Source of the DNA: Bacteroidota bacterium
GTDB lineage: Bacteria > Bacteroidota > Bacteroidia > Chitinophagales > Saprospiraceae
NCBI GenBank assembly: GCA_017858735.1
Contig: JAFMBH010000002.1
Location: 62,001 to 126,000, forward strand
Direction: 5' to 3'
DNA: 64,000 bases
The first letter of the stretch is position 1. Each line of letters opens with the position of its first letter. A program made the translations under genes and the position numbers. A model generated the notes under the pieces. It did not search any database. It was not told the DNA's origin and worked only from the letters and a program-made list of their open reading frames with translations. This document shows positions 47,153 to 56,277 of the stretch, piece after piece.

Positions 47153-47256
47153 ATTTAAAAATAACCTTTCGAATCAAACCAACGACGTTATAGTTAATCC
47201 TCGAAATCCTGAAAATCCTGATTCAAACCAATGGCTGCTGCGCGCAAAATTTCCCA
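47153..47256 (+). repeat. Direct repeat unit, copy A
   Basis: This unit of about 104 bp matches 47450-47553 at a constant offset of 297 bp, with about 6-8 mismatches by eye. It contains the internal motif TTTCGAATCAAACCAACGAC, the short tandem-like AATCCTCGAAATCCTG and GGCTGCTGCGCGCAAAATTT. It carries no open frame of use. Confidence 0.85.
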
Positions 47257-47309
47257 CTAAGACTGAGGGAGTTGCTTGTTTTTGGGGGATGTTTCCTGTA
47301 ACTAATTTT

Positions 47310-47339
47310 GAATCAGGATTTACAGGATTTCCAGGATTA
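47310..47339 (-). repeat. Inverted copy of the 30 bp core
   Basis: The reverse complement of this segment matches 29 of 30 bases of the core in copy B (47492-47521) and most of copy A (47195-47224). It therefore stands in the opposite orientation between the two direct copies, and could pair with either one to form a large stem. Confidence 0.85.
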
Positions 47340-47403
47340 CAGAGGACGTCTTCGTTTTTAAAGTAATGGTGATTTGTAGATTATTACTTTACATCCTTCT
47401 TTT

Positions 47404-47426
47404 CGCCGATGCGTAACGCATCGGCG
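47404..47426. repeat. GC-rich palindromic hairpin
   Basis: CGCCGATGCGT and ACGCATCGGCG pair over 11 bp with a single-base loop. Its GC content is far above the surroundings, like a REP-type element. There is no T-run, so it is not a standard terminator. Confidence 0.7.
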
Positions 47427-47449
47427 AGGGGCCGGTAAATGAAAGCAAG

Positions 47450-47553
47450 ATTTAAAAATAATCTTTCGAATCAAACCAACGACGTTATGTTTAATCCTGG
47501 AAATCCTGAAAATCCTGATTCAAACAATTGGCTGCTGCGCGCAAAATTTCCAC
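47450..47553 (+). repeat. Direct repeat unit, copy B
   Basis: This is the second copy of the unit at 47153-47256, at an offset of 297 bp. Its core reads AATCCTGGAAATCCTG rather than AATCCTCGAAATCCTG. It is followed by a short palindrome (AAGCA/TGCTT, 47555-47568) and T-rich sequence. Confidence 0.85.
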
Positions 47554-47659
47554 CCAAGCATGCGTGCTTAGTATTTTATTTTTCCTATTATCGAAGGGCT
47601 GGTATCCTTTCGCGAGGGTAGTCGCTCTTTAAAGGCTTGTTGGCTTCACAGCCCATTTT

Positions 47660-48253
47660 TTATATCTTATACGCTGCGGCGTATCTTGCGATATACTTTC
47701 CTAAAATATCAAATTCAAGATTTACGGGATCGCCTTCTTGTAAAGATTTAAAACTCGTATTTTCATAAGTGTAGGGAATAATGGCTACTTGAAAAGCAGA
47801 TGAAGTAGGATTTATAACCGTTAAACTTACCCCGTTGATGCATACTGACCCTTTATCGACCAATAAATGCTTGTTCTCTTCGGGAAAGTTGAAAGTGAAA
47901 ATCCAGGAACCATCTTTATCTAATACACTATTTACGATGCCCACCGTATCTACGTGACCTTGGACCAAATGGCCGTCAAAGCGAGATAAACCAGACATGG
48001 CTCTTTCCAAATTGATAGATTCACCCATTTTCAAAGCACCCAGATTGCTTCTTAGTAAGGTTTCGTCAATAGAAGTAACATGGTGTTTACCATTTTCTAT
48101 GGCAGTAACGGTAAGGCAAACGCCATTGTGTGCAAGACTTTGATCCACTTTTAATTCATTGGATATAGCGGAGGAAATGGTGAATTCTTTATTAGAGCCA
48201 TTCAGCCTGATTTCTTCCACTATGCCCATGGTTTCTATAATTCCTGTAAACAT
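47660..48253 (-). CDS. ribE: Riboflavin synthase, alpha chain
   Basis: Riboflavin synthase dismutates two 6,7-dimethyl-8-ribityllumazine molecules to riboflavin. The 197-residue protein has two lumazine-binding repeats. The first opens with the diagnostic MFTGIIETMG and contains GVCLTVTAI; the second contains HLVQGHVDTVG and GVSLTVINP. The length is normal. No FMN riboswitch is visible upstream, because it starts only 8 bp after the CHU_C protein's stop and may be co-transcribed with it. No other rib gene is in the window. Confidence 0.95.
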   Translation of the reverse strand: MFTGIIETMGIVEEIRLNGSNKEFTISSAISNELKVDQSLAHNGVCLTVTAIENGKHHVTSIDETLLRSNLGALKMGESINLERAMSGLSRFDGHLVQGHVDTVGIVNSVLDKDGSWIFTFNFPEENKHLLVDKGSVCINGVSLTVINPTSSAFQVAIIPYTYENTSFKSLQEGDPVNLEFDILGKYIARYAAAYKI

Positions 48254-48261
48254 AAATTTCT

Positions 48262-51078
48262 TTAATCGTTTCCGTTTTGTAATTCAATATATCCACTCAG
48301 GGTGCCTCCAAATGGAACAACACCATCGGTTCCATTTTCAAAAACTTTACAAACATAGTAATAAGTGCCCGAGGGTAATTTTTGTCCTTGTAGCTGATTG
48401 CCATTCCAGTTAATAGCCGGATCTGTTGTTTGAAAAACAAGTTGCCCCCATCTGTTAAACACCTTAAAATCGACAGAAGCAATAAAACATGACTTTCTTG
48501 GTTTAAAAAAGTCATTATTACCGTCATCGTTAGGCGTAAACGCGTTGGGAAGGTCATAAACGGGGCAATTAACGGAACAAACCTGGCTGCTTGGCTTACT
48601 TTCATTACCATTATTATCGAAAGCCGTCAATCGGTAACAACCAGCAAGCCCATTTACAGGAGCATGTCTGGTGGAACTCACATTGGCTCCGGTGATTGTT
48701 TTAACCTTTTCCTCTGGTTTTCCAACACCTGTAGAATAATAAAGGTAATAGCCAGCAATATCCGTATCGTTACAACCCGGCGTTTTAGTCCAGTTTAACT
48801 CATTACCCGTTGAGGCGATTTCATCGCAATCGGGATAATTCCCCGTTTCGCAAAAATTATTCACCTTTAAAACAGGCGGACAAGGAGGAACATTGTCCCT
48901 GGGTGTAACACATATTTCCTGTGAAAAATTAATTATAGGGTCTGGTAAGCCAGACACGCCGTAGGTTCCCCAACTTTTAATCAAATAACAATAGGATCTC
49001 CCATTCGTCAGATTCTCATCGGTGAACGTTTTTTGATTTGTAAATCCAATAGAATCAAAAACACCGGCATTATTCTTCCTGTAAATGGTAAATCCATAAT
49101 TTTCCCAGGTTGTTTGAAAATTCCAACCAAGAAAAGAAGATTTATCTGACCCTGAACCCGTTAAAAATACAGATGAGGTAGGATTAGTAGTACCCTGAAT
49201 ACGATTATTTGGACCAGTTACAAGGGTTATTTTATAAGAATAGGCATTTTTTTCAGTATCCACCGAAGCATCCTCAAAACAGGTATCACTTAGGGTAAAA
49301 AAAGATAAAGCAGGGGTACTTCTCCAAATTTCACTGAAAGTCGCTGGATTATTACCTGTCCCTCTGGTTAAAACAAAGGTGTAAGGCGGAGGATTATTAA
49401 TGGTGTCTAATACATCAGCTTTTGGCCTTATCCAGCAAATTTTCATCAGCCCATTTACAGCCGTTTTTTTAACATTTACCTCAATAGGTAGGGGTAAATC
49501 CCTTCCAAGTTGAATACATATCTCTTCTGAGGGTAAACTTTCCACCAGGTTGTAAGCATATCGACCATTAGGCGTGGTTCTTGCAAATTCTGCGAGAATC
49601 CTGTAGCAATAGGTTTTACCTGATTCAATAGATTTATCCTCATAAACATATCGATTATTTTGAATGTTAAGGATACTGAAATCGGTTAATTGCGTATAAC
49701 CTTTGCCAGCAAGACCGGGTTGACAGGTATCGAGCGGAAACTGGCTGGTATTTACTTTTCTCCATACCGTAAATCCTCTAAAGTAATTTCCACCCACTGT
49801 ATCACAGGCGTAGGGTTTCCCCCAGCTTAAGAGAATTGATTGTGGATTACTTTTTATCTGGAGGTCCTTTGGGGGCGGGCCTACTACCTTTATCCGTACT
49901 GTTTTTAGAATAGCCAATCCGGAGGAATCGGGAAAAAAGTTGTCTTGAGCTTTGAAGACGACAGAGTAATATTGCTCTGAAATATGTTCACAGGAGGTTT
50001 TCCAGGTGAACACCTTGGTTACTGGATCTTGTTCAAAGAAACGGCCTGGGGGTAGAAAAGTGGCTGGACTCGGCTGAACCACAAAAGGTCCTCCTAAGGC
50101 AGTCAGTTTTACTCTTTGATTTGTTTCAATCAATGGTGCTGTTGCAGTAACCTCAAAACGCAGGGTTTCTCCCGCAATGACGCATATTTCGTCAAATGGA
50201 ACTTCGATCTCAGGGGGCAGATTATCGCAATTCTTTATAAGTATTTGCATATCCCTTATGATGGTATCAATAGGGAAACCATCGCGGTATTCTACAATAA
50301 AAATGGACAAGTTATATTCACCCGCGCGCTGAGGAGCGTCCCATACAATATCGCCTGTAACTGAATTGAGGGTCAAATTATTTTTAGGTCCCGGGCTGAT
50401 ATTACTTGGGAATATATAATTTGGGACCGCTAATCCTACATCTTGCAGAGGAACAGAAAAATGATACGATAAACTATCACCGTCACTATCATAAGCATTA
50501 GGATTGTGTATGAATTTCTGTCCTACACAACCTATATCAATTGGAGGTTGTAAAAGTACCGGGGTATTGTTACAACCCTGGAATTGAGGATTTGGAAAAG
50601 AGTAGGTGGTTTGGATGTGAAATCTGATCTGTTCAGAATTGGGATAATTAACATTTAAAATACCTCCATTTCTGTTCGGATCCGTGGTTGAAATTACATA
50701 AGTACCTCTGGACGGAAAGGTATGATATGCAATATAAATATTCCTTTTTGTATCATTTTCAAGAGGTTCTCCCTTTGGAACGCTTCCACCTCCGTTGGAA
50801 CGGCCTACTTTTTCGCATTTTCCGTCACCCCAGCAAATGAAAAGAGTATCTCTGTCTGCCTGAATACTACTGGTCTTTGTATAAGTAGTAATTGTGGCTC
50901 TTATGGTAAGACTGGAGGTACAATCGCCTACTTGTGAAATAGAGATTTCGCCTGCTCTATTATGGGTAGCATATATGTTAGGAATAAATATTACAAAAAG
51001 GACGAGTAAAAAAAGACCCCTTTGAAGGACATTATTCCGAAAGTCTGACTGGAAAAAACAGTTGAATTTATTCGGCAT
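48262..51078 (-). CDS. CHU_C-type surface protein with FN3-like domains
   Basis: The 938-residue protein has a hydrophobic signal at about 20-37, ending near IYATHNRAGEI, a start seen in many Bacteroidota gliding-related proteins. The first 280 residues form a beta-rich region with PKD/cadherin-like motifs (GTYVISTTDPNRNGG, DGDSLSYHFSVP, then AGEYNLSIFIVEYRDG). Several fibronectin type III-like units follow (about 400-830). The C-terminal CHU_C sorting domain (about 838-938) has LPNAFTPNDDGNND, VFNRWGQLVFQ and LPSGTYYYVC, so the product is exported by the type IX system. It lies 8 bp upstream of ribE. A role in adhesion or gliding is inferred. Confidence 0.87.
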   Translation of the reverse strand: MPNKFNCFFQSDFRNNVLQRGLFLLVLFVIFIPNIYATHNRAGEISISQVGDCTSSLTIRATITTYTKTSSIQADRDTLFICWGDGKCEKVGRSNGGGSVPKGEPLENDTKRNIYIAYHTFPSRGTYVISTTDPNRNGGILNVNYPNSEQIRFHIQTTYSFPNPQFQGCNNTPVLLQPPIDIGCVGQKFIHNPNAYDSDGDSLSYHFSVPLQDVGLAVPNYIFPSNISPGPKNNLTLNSVTGDIVWDAPQRAGEYNLSIFIVEYRDGFPIDTIIRDMQILIKNCDNLPPEIEVPFDEICVIAGETLRFEVTATAPLIETNQRVKLTALGGPFVVQPSPATFLPPGRFFEQDPVTKVFTWKTSCEHISEQYYSVVFKAQDNFFPDSSGLAILKTVRIKVVGPPPKDLQIKSNPQSILLSWGKPYACDTVGGNYFRGFTVWRKVNTSQFPLDTCQPGLAGKGYTQLTDFSILNIQNNRYVYEDKSIESGKTYCYRILAEFARTTPNGRYAYNLVESLPSEEICIQLGRDLPLPIEVNVKKTAVNGLMKICWIRPKADVLDTINNPPPYTFVLTRGTGNNPATFSEIWRSTPALSFFTLSDTCFEDASVDTEKNAYSYKITLVTGPNNRIQGTTNPTSSVFLTGSGSDKSSFLGWNFQTTWENYGFTIYRKNNAGVFDSIGFTNQKTFTDENLTNGRSYCYLIKSWGTYGVSGLPDPIINFSQEICVTPRDNVPPCPPVLKVNNFCETGNYPDCDEIASTGNELNWTKTPGCNDTDIAGYYLYYSTGVGKPEEKVKTITGANVSSTRHAPVNGLAGCYRLTAFDNNGNESKPSSQVCSVNCPVYDLPNAFTPNDDGNNDFFKPRKSCFIASVDFKVFNRWGQLVFQTTDPAINWNGNQLQGQKLPSGTYYYVCKVFENGTDGVVPFGGTLSGYIELQNGND

Positions 51079-51180
51079 CGTTCTATTATTATGCGTTTAT
51101 TCCAATATACAATTTTATTGGTTAACGCCGATTATTTTTTTATATAAATAGAAAAATGAAGGCTTTAGTTCAATATTTGA

Positions 51181-52065
51181 TTAATCGTGGAATCTATTTA
51201 AACATTTTTGTAGAGCAGCGCGCCAATGTGGAATGTCCAATCCGAAAACTTCCTTGAAATGTGACTTATCCATAGCACTAAACGGTGGTCGCGGTGCAGG
51301 TAGGGGAAAAGAGGTAGTCCTAACGGGAGTGATTTTAGTCGAATGCCCACGGAATTGCATGATAGATAGTGCAAAGTCATACCAGCTGCATATACCCTCG
51401 TTCGAGTAATTAAATATGCCTTTTGCTTCTCCGGCTTTTCCGTTGTCTATAATGGTTAATAGCATATTTGCTAAATCATAGACCCAGGTTGGAGAACCAA
51501 TCTGATCAAAAACAACGTTAATTTCCTCTCTTTCTTTGCCCAATCGATCCATCGTTTTCACAAAGTTTTTACCATGTTCTCCGTAAACCCAGGAAGTACG
51601 GAAAATTAAATAGTCTGAGCTGTTTTGTTTTACCGCCTCTTCGCCCGCTAATTTAGATCTGGCATAAACTCCTTTGGGTTGAGGCAAATCCTTTTCTGTA
51701 AAAGGCGTGTTTTGTAAACTATGGTAAACGTAATCTGATGAAATGTAGATAAACTTCGTATTTTTTAAGGATAAATATTGTGCCAAATGCTTTACCGACA
51801 TGGCATTCACCTGAAAACATAATTTTACATCCTTTTCAGCCTGATCTACTGCCGTATAAGCTGCAGCATGGATATAATAATCATAATGAGTTCCTAATAA
51901 TTCATTAGGCCAGGCTATTTCTACACCTTTCGTCCCTATTTGTGATAAATCGAGTTGGTATCTATCCAGAAAATCAATCTTAAGATCAGGAAAATGAAGG
52001 GAAGCTTCTTGTAAAGCTTTTCCTAACTGTCCGTTTGATCCACTTACTAAGACTGATTTTCTCAT
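51181..52065 (-). CDS. rfbD: dTDP-4-dehydrorhamnose reductase
   Basis: RfbD reduces dTDP-4-dehydro-L-rhamnose to dTDP-L-rhamnose. The 294-residue SDR-type protein has GSNGQLGKAL for NADP binding, the family's HAAAYTAVDQAE, the active-site YARSKLAGEE (YxxxK) and FRTSWVYGEHGKNFV. Its start overlaps the rfbC stop by 4 bp, so the two are coupled. No rfbA/rfbB is present here. The last step of rhamnose donor synthesis points to a surface polysaccharide made elsewhere in the genome. Confidence 0.93.
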   Translation of the reverse strand: MRKSVLVSGSNGQLGKALQEASLHFPDLKIDFLDRYQLDLSQIGTKGVEIAWPNELLGTHYDYYIHAAAYTAVDQAEKDVKLCFQVNAMSVKHLAQYLSLKNTKFIYISSDYVYHSLQNTPFTEKDLPQPKGVYARSKLAGEEAVKQNSSDYLIFRTSWVYGEHGKNFVKTMDRLGKEREEINVVFDQIGSPTWVYDLANMLLTIIDNGKAGEAKGIFNYSNEGICSWYDFALSIMQFRGHSTKITPVRTTSFPLPAPRPPFSAMDKSHFKEVFGLDIPHWRAALQKCLNRFHD

Positions 52066-52625
52066 GGGATAAAAGGTATTTCAGAAGAGGAATGTTTCCC
52101 TAAAAGGGGAAGTATAGTATCCTTTTCAGATAAAATAAGCTGCGAAGCGGAAAAACTCCAGTCGATTTTCAATTCCGGGTCATTATATCTTATGCCCGCT
52201 TCCGCATTTTTATGATAATAAGTATCGCATTTGTATAAAATATCAGCAGTAGGACTCAGCGTTAAAAATCCATGAGCAAACCCTTTGGGAATATATAATT
52301 GTCTGTGATTCTCTTCACTAAGAACAACACTGTATGACCTTCCGAAGAAGGGTGAATTTTCTCTCAAGTCAACGGCTACATCTAAAATTTCTCCCCTTAA
52401 TACGCGAATTAATTTAGATTGAGAAAATTCACCTGTCTGATAATGCAATCCACGAAGGACACCCTGGGTAGATCTTGATTGATTGTCTTGAACAAAAGCA
52501 GTATGAATTCCTTGTTTTCTTAAAAAATCATCGCGAAAAGCTTCAAAGAAATATCCTCTGTCGTCAGGATAAACAGTGGGTTCGAAAAGCAAAAGTCCGG
52601 CAATAGGCGTTTCAAAACACTTCAT
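52062..52625 (-). CDS. rfbC: dTDP-4-dehydrorhamnose 3,5-epimerase
   Basis: RfbC epimerises C3 and C5 of dTDP-4-keto-6-deoxyglucose. The frame opens at 52769 inside der, but the Met at 52625 begins the normal N-terminus (MKCFETPIAGLLLFEP), giving 187 residues. The cupin-type core has DDRGYFFEAF, QDNQSRSTQGVLRGLHYQ (catalytic His) and PKGFAHGFLTLS. It begins 19 bp after the Der stop and overlaps rfbD by 4 bp. Confidence 0.94.
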   Translation of the reverse strand: MKCFETPIAGLLLFEPTVYPDDRGYFFEAFRDDFLRKQGIHTAFVQDNQSRSTQGVLRGLHYQTGEFSQSKLIRVLRGEILDVAVDLRENSPFFGRSYSVVLSEENHRQLYIPKGFAHGFLTLSPTADILYKCDTYYHKNAEAGIRYNDPELKIDWSFSASQLILSEKDTILPLLGKHSSSEIPFIP

Positions 52626-52644
52626 AATATTAAAAAGGGCACCC

Positions 52645-53946
52645 TTATTTTTGTCTGAACAATATGTGAATGGGAACGCCGGTAAAATTAAAATGTTTAC
52701 GCATTTGATTTTCCAGAAAATTCCGATAATGGTCTTTAATATGTGTAGGGTGGTTACAGAAAAACACAAAAGAAGGGTTCCTCGTTGGCAGCTGAGTGAT
52801 ATATTTTATTTTAATATATTTTCCTCTATGTGCTGGCGGAGGCATATTTTCTATAATAGGTAAAAGGGTGTCGTTTAATTCTGACGTCTTTATCTTGCGT
52901 GATCTATTTTCATAGACAGATAACGCGGCTTCGAGCCCTTGAAAAATTCTTACTTTTTCAGTAGCCGAAATAAACAGAATAGGAACGTCGGTAAAAGGAG
53001 CGATTCTTTCACGAATTTCTTTTTCCAAATCACGGGAAGTATTCGTCTCTTTATTTATTAAATCCCATTTATTAATGAGGATGACAATACCTTTTTGTCT
53101 TTTTTGAGCCAGGGCAAAGATATTAACATCTTGCGATTCCATACCTAAGGTGGCGTCAACCAATAAGATACAGACATCACATTCTTCCATTGCTTTAATA
53201 GCGCGCATAACTGAATAAAATTCAAGGTCTTCATGTACCTTTCCTTTTTTTCTTATACCTGCAGTGTCAATGAGAATAAATTCCTTACCAAATTTCTTGT
53301 AATGACTATCTATGGCATCACGGGTAGTTCCGGCAATTTCAGTAACAATATTTCTATCTTCTCCCAAAAAAGCATTGGTTAGCGAAGATTTTCCTGCATT
53401 TGGCTGACCGACAATAGCAAAACGGGGAATCTCGTCTGTGGGTGCTTCCTCTTCATGAATATGCTCCACCACGGCATCCAGGATTTCCCCCGTTCCCGAA
53501 CCTGTGATGGAAGAAAGGAAGAAGACATTTTCGAAACCAAGGGCATAAAATTCATTAGCCTCTAACAAACGGGTGCCATTATCGACTTTATTAATGGCCA
53601 GAAAAACAGGTTTGTCTGTTCTTCGCAACATATCAGCTACCTCATCATCAAGGTCAGTAATACCGGTAGTTACGTCAACCATAAAAATGATGGCTGCAGC
53701 TTCGTCGATAGCAATTTTTACTTGCGTTCTGATGGCCGATTCAAAAATATCCTGGGAATGCTTAACAAATCCGCCAGTATCAACGACGGTAAAATTTTTA
53801 CCGTTCCAGTAACTTGGACCATATTGTCTGTCTCTGGTTACGCCTGAAACGTTATCAATAATGGCTTTTCTCTCACCAATTAAACGATTGTATAGGGTTG
53901 ATTTTCCTACATTGGGTCGGCCAACAATGGCCACTATATTATTCAT
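52645..53946 (-). CDS. der: Ribosome biogenesis GTPase Der
   Basis: Der (EngA) is an essential GTPase for 50S ribosome assembly. The 433-residue protein has the tandem G-domains that define the family: the first with [10 protein letters not shown] and DTGGF (about 8-62), the second with [10 protein letters not shown] and [10 protein letters not shown] (about 180-235), each followed by an NKxD motif (NKVD, NKWD). The C-terminal KH-like domain follows. It lies just downstream of era (53 bp gap) on the same strand. The two GTPase genes probably form a unit with rfbC and rfbD. Confidence 0.96.
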   Translation of the reverse strand: MNNIVAIVGRPNVGKSTLYNRLIGERKAIIDNVSGVTRDRQYGPSYWNGKNFTVVDTGGFVKHSQDIFESAIRTQVKIAIDEAAAIIFMVDVTTGITDLDDEVADMLRRTDKPVFLAINKVDNGTRLLEANEFYALGFENVFFLSSITGSGTGEILDAVVEHIHEEEAPTDEIPRFAIVGQPNAGKSSLTNAFLGEDRNIVTEIAGTTRDAIDSHYKKFGKEFILIDTAGIRKKGKVHEDLEFYSVMRAIKAMEECDVCILLVDATLGMESQDVNIFALAQKRQKGIVILINKWDLINKETNTSRDLEKEIRERIAPFTDVPILFISATEKVRIFQGLEAALSVYENRSRKIKTSELNDTLLPIIENMPPPAHRGKYIKIKYITQLPTRNPSFVFFCNHPTHIKDHYRNFLENQMRKHFNFTGVPIHILFRQK

Positions 53947-53999
53947 GTTTGACTTTTCAAAAACTAAATGAAAGGGTAAAAATACGTATTATACCCCAA

Positions 54000-54896
54000 T
54001 TATCCTTCATATCCGAACTGCTTTAATGAGTGTTCATCATCGCGCCAATTCTCTCTTATTTTAACGAACAGCTCTAAATAAACTTTAGAGGCTAAAAACT
54101 TTTCAATATCCATTCTCGATGCCTCACCCAATGCCTTTAAGGAACTTCCCCCCCGACCAATTAAAATGGGTTTCTGGCTTTTTCGGGAAGCAAAAATGGT
54201 GGCTTGTATCATTACAATGGGTTTTCCCGAGGTGGTTACGTCTTCTTTGAAAGACTCCACCCGAACTTCCACAGAATAAGGTATTTCTTGCTTGTATTGA
54301 AGTAAAATTTTCTCGCGTATAATCTCTGCCACAAAAAATCGCTCATTTCTATCGGTTAGTTGATCAGCGGGGTAATATTCAGGACCTTCAGGAAGATTTT
54401 CCTTGATAAAAGTCAATAAATCTTCCGTTTGGGTTTGCCTGAGGGCAGAAACGGCGAAAAAATGAGCATTGGGAAATATATTTCTCTTCCTCTCAATCCA
54501 GCCCAAAATTTCATCGCGGGTGAGTAAATCTATTTTATTTAAAACTAAAACTAAGGGGATTTCTAAGGTATTTAATGATTCATGAAGTGCCTCCAAACTA
54601 TTGTCAGGTTCTGAAAACTCTGATACCCAAACCAATAAATCAGCATCCTCAAAACTTCCCCGGACAGAACTGTTCATTGTTTTTTGCATCCTGTAGGCAG
54701 GATTATCAATGAAACCAGGGGTATCAGAAAAAATGAGTTGGAAATTTTCACCACTTAAAATGCCTAATATTCTGTGTCTTGTCGTTTGGGGTTTAGGTGT
54801 AATGATGGACATCTTTTCTCCCACTAAGGCATTCATTAGTGTTGATTTACCCACATTGGGTTTACCAATAATATTTACAAAACCGCTTTTGAACAT
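54000..54896 (-). CDS. era: GTPase Era
   Basis: Era binds 16S rRNA near the 3' end and helps 30S maturation. The 298-residue protein has the G-domain motifs [10 protein letters not shown] (about 11-20), DTPGF (about 58-62) and NKID. The C-terminal KH RNA-binding domain carries the ILIGRGGSSLKALG loop (GxxG), with FVKIRENWRDDE near the end. It is full length for the family. It lies 53 bp upstream of der and 33 bp after the unknown protein at 54930. Confidence 0.96.
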   Translation of the reverse strand: MFKSGFVNIIGKPNVGKSTLMNALVGEKMSIITPKPQTTRHRILGILSGENFQLIFSDTPGFIDNPAYRMQKTMNSSVRGSFEDADLLVWVSEFSEPDNSLEALHESLNTLEIPLVLVLNKIDLLTRDEILGWIERKRNIFPNAHFFAVSALRQTQTEDLLTFIKENLPEGPEYYPADQLTDRNERFFVAEIIREKILLQYKQEIPYSVEVRVESFKEDVTTSGKPIVMIQATIFASRKSQKPILIGRGGSSLKALGEASRMDIEKFLASKVYLELFVKIRENWRDDEHSLKQFGYEG

Positions 54897-54929
54897 TCTG
54901 CAAAGGTAATCATTCGAATAACTTTAAAC

Positions 54930-55517
54930 CTACATTGAGGGTAAAGATTTTATGGAACCTTCAATTCGCTCCTCCAGTAATTTGAAAATATAGGGTGGTT
55001 TGAATATTCGCCAGTTGAAAGTATTATAATCGGAACCCATAAAAAACAGGTGATGAATGCGCGCATCCTTGAAATCGTTGTAAACATGTTTCGGCAGATT
55101 CAATAAGGCTACCCAACCTCCTTCCTCTGATACTTCTTCTACCCATTCCTGATAATAATCGTCATCGCCACTGTGAAACGTTAATATATTTTCTCCTATG
55201 AGTATATAATGTACAATGCCCAACGCTAACATTTTATCAATAACAGTCCTTTTTAAAACCTGACAATCTTCCTCGATACAATCATTCCATTCACCTAAAA
55301 ATTCAATGATGGTAAATTTTAAATCGTAATCAACCCATAAGATTTTAAGGTATAAGGTCTCCGAACCCATATCATCCCACTGCGGGTGAATTAGATAATT
55401 ATAGATTTTATTATCATAATAAAATTCATTATAAGTTGTGTTAAAAAAAGGCGACCTTTCGTCTTTCGATGCAGAGTAATCGTCAATCCATTTGAAAAAA
55501 GGTTCAATATCATGCAT
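54930..55517 (-). CDS. Conserved hypothetical acidic protein
   Basis: I do not recognise this 195-residue protein. It is acidic and rich in aromatic residues (FFKWIDDYSASKDERSPFF, and a C-terminal IFKPPYIFKLLEERIEG), with no signal peptide, membrane helix or nucleotide motif. It looks like a compact cytoplasmic alpha/beta protein. The gene is 33 bp upstream of era on the same strand, which hints at a shared unit, and is divergent from the NadR-like kinase gene. No function is offered. Confidence 0.72.
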   Translation of the reverse strand: MHDIEPFFKWIDDYSASKDERSPFFNTTYNEFYYDNKIYNYLIHPQWDDMGSETLYLKILWVDYDLKFTIIEFLGEWNDCIEEDCQVLKRTVIDKMLALGIVHYILIGENILTFHSGDDDYYQEWVEEVSEEGGWVALLNLPKHVYNDFKDARIHHLFFMGSDYNTFNWRIFKPPYIFKLLEERIEGSIKSLPSM

Positions 55518-55563
55518 ATCTTTAGGTATTTAATTTTTGAAAATCTCCCTAATATCGATAAAA

Positions 55564-56079
55564 ATGATAAAAATTATAATCACTGGGCCAGAATCAACGG
55601 GAAAATCAACGCTGGCTAAAAGTCTATCTAACTACCTTAAGGAACCTTTTGTTCCAGAATTCTCGCGTTATTTTATACCTGCTTTGAAAGAATCATATAC
55701 AGCAGCGAATCTGGTGGACATAGCTCTGGGGCAGCTTTATTGGCATCAATTATATAAGTCAAATGCTAACAAAGTACTCCTTTGTGATACTGGCGTGGAA
55801 GCGATAGATATTTGGTTTCAATATCGTTTTGGTGACATCGATGCCCAGATACGGGAGCTTTTCACTGCCGATGAGGATTGTTTTTATTTGTTATGTAAAC
55901 CAGATATTTCCTGGGTGGATGATCCTTTACGTGAGACACCTCATCAAAGACCTCAAATATTTGATTCTTTTGTATCTCTTTTAAATCAATTCGGGAAAAA
56001 TTACTATATCATTGAAGGCCAACACGAAGAGGATAGATTTCGCTGTGCTTTGGATCATTTAAAGAAAATATTACCATAA
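55564..56079 (+). CDS. NadR-like AAA-family nucleoside kinase
   Basis: The frame starts at a TTG (55537), but the ATG at 55564 begins directly before the P-loop protein, giving 171 residues: MIKIIITGPESTGKSTLAK (P-loop GPESTGKST). The segment FVPEFSRYFIP and a C-terminal DDPLRETPHQRP match the ribosylnicotinamide-kinase domain of NadR and related proteins. Such kinases phosphorylate a nucleoside or vitamin. The gene stands just upstream of a TPP riboswitch and a TonB receptor on the same strand, so a role in vitamin salvage (nicotinamide riboside or thiamine) is suggested, not shown. It lacks the NadR adenylyltransferase domain. Confidence 0.85.
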   Translation: MIKIIITGPESTGKSTLAKSLSNYLKEPFVPEFSRYFIPALKESYTAANLVDIALGQLYWHQLYKSNANKVLLCDTGVEAIDIWFQYRFGDIDAQIRELFTADEDCFYLLCKPDISWVDDPLRETPHQRPQIFDSFVSLLNQFGKNYYIIEGQHEEDRFRCALDHLKKILP

Positions 56080-56118
56080 TTATTTTTTTAATCCTCTTTT
56101 TTTATACATTTGCATTCT

Positions 56119-56199
56119 CTCATTTGGGGTGCTACCATTTTGGTACGCTGAGATTATACCCATTGAACCTGGCCGGGTAATTCCGGAAAGGAAAATGAG
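56119..56199 (+). promoter_or_regulatory. TPP (thiamine pyrophosphate) riboswitch
   Basis: The THI-element core is complete: GGGGTGC followed by the P3 loop region, GCTGAGATTATACCC, GAACCTG and a 3' CCGGGTAATTCCGGAAAGGA part. P1 pairs CTCATTT (56119-56125) with AAATGAG (56193-56199). It lies 78 bp upstream of the TonB receptor ATG and should reduce its expression when TPP is plentiful. No clean Rho-independent terminator follows, so control may be by alternative pairing or translation. A matching downstream segment, ACCCCAA (56235-56241), can pair with TTGGGGT (56124-56130) inside the aptamer. Confidence 0.95.
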
Positions 56200-56277
56200 C
56201 ATCGTTCGCGGTGCCTGCTGAACGAACTTTCCGAACCCCAATGGATCGTTATTTTTAATTTTAATATTTTATTAAAA

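Larger units (their letters stand above)
47114..47659. other. Gene-free intergenic block rich in repeats
   Basis: No convincing gene is present in these 546 bp. The block holds a palindrome at 47129-47145 (TGACCCC/GGGGTCA) and two direct copies of a unit of about 104 bp with an inverted 30 bp piece between them. It also holds a GC-rich hairpin at 47404-47426 and a shorter hairpin at 47555-47568. The short open frame at 47439-47621 is made of repeat sequence and is not supported. The base pattern differs from neighbouring genes, which suggests a dispersed repeat element. Confidence 0.75.

Noticed and set aside
47153..47553. Possible CRISPR array from the repeated units
   Set aside because: Only two direct units, about 104 bp long and about 300 bp apart, with an inverted piece between; the repeat size, spacing and orientation do not fit CRISPR.
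47439..47621. Open frame of 60 codons inside the repeat block
   Set aside because: It consists of the repeat sequence and has no independent support, so it was treated as non-coding.
52626..52769. Longer rfbC start
   Set aside because: The extra 48 residues lie inside der and read like non-coding sequence; the Met at 52625 starts the conserved epimerase N-terminus.
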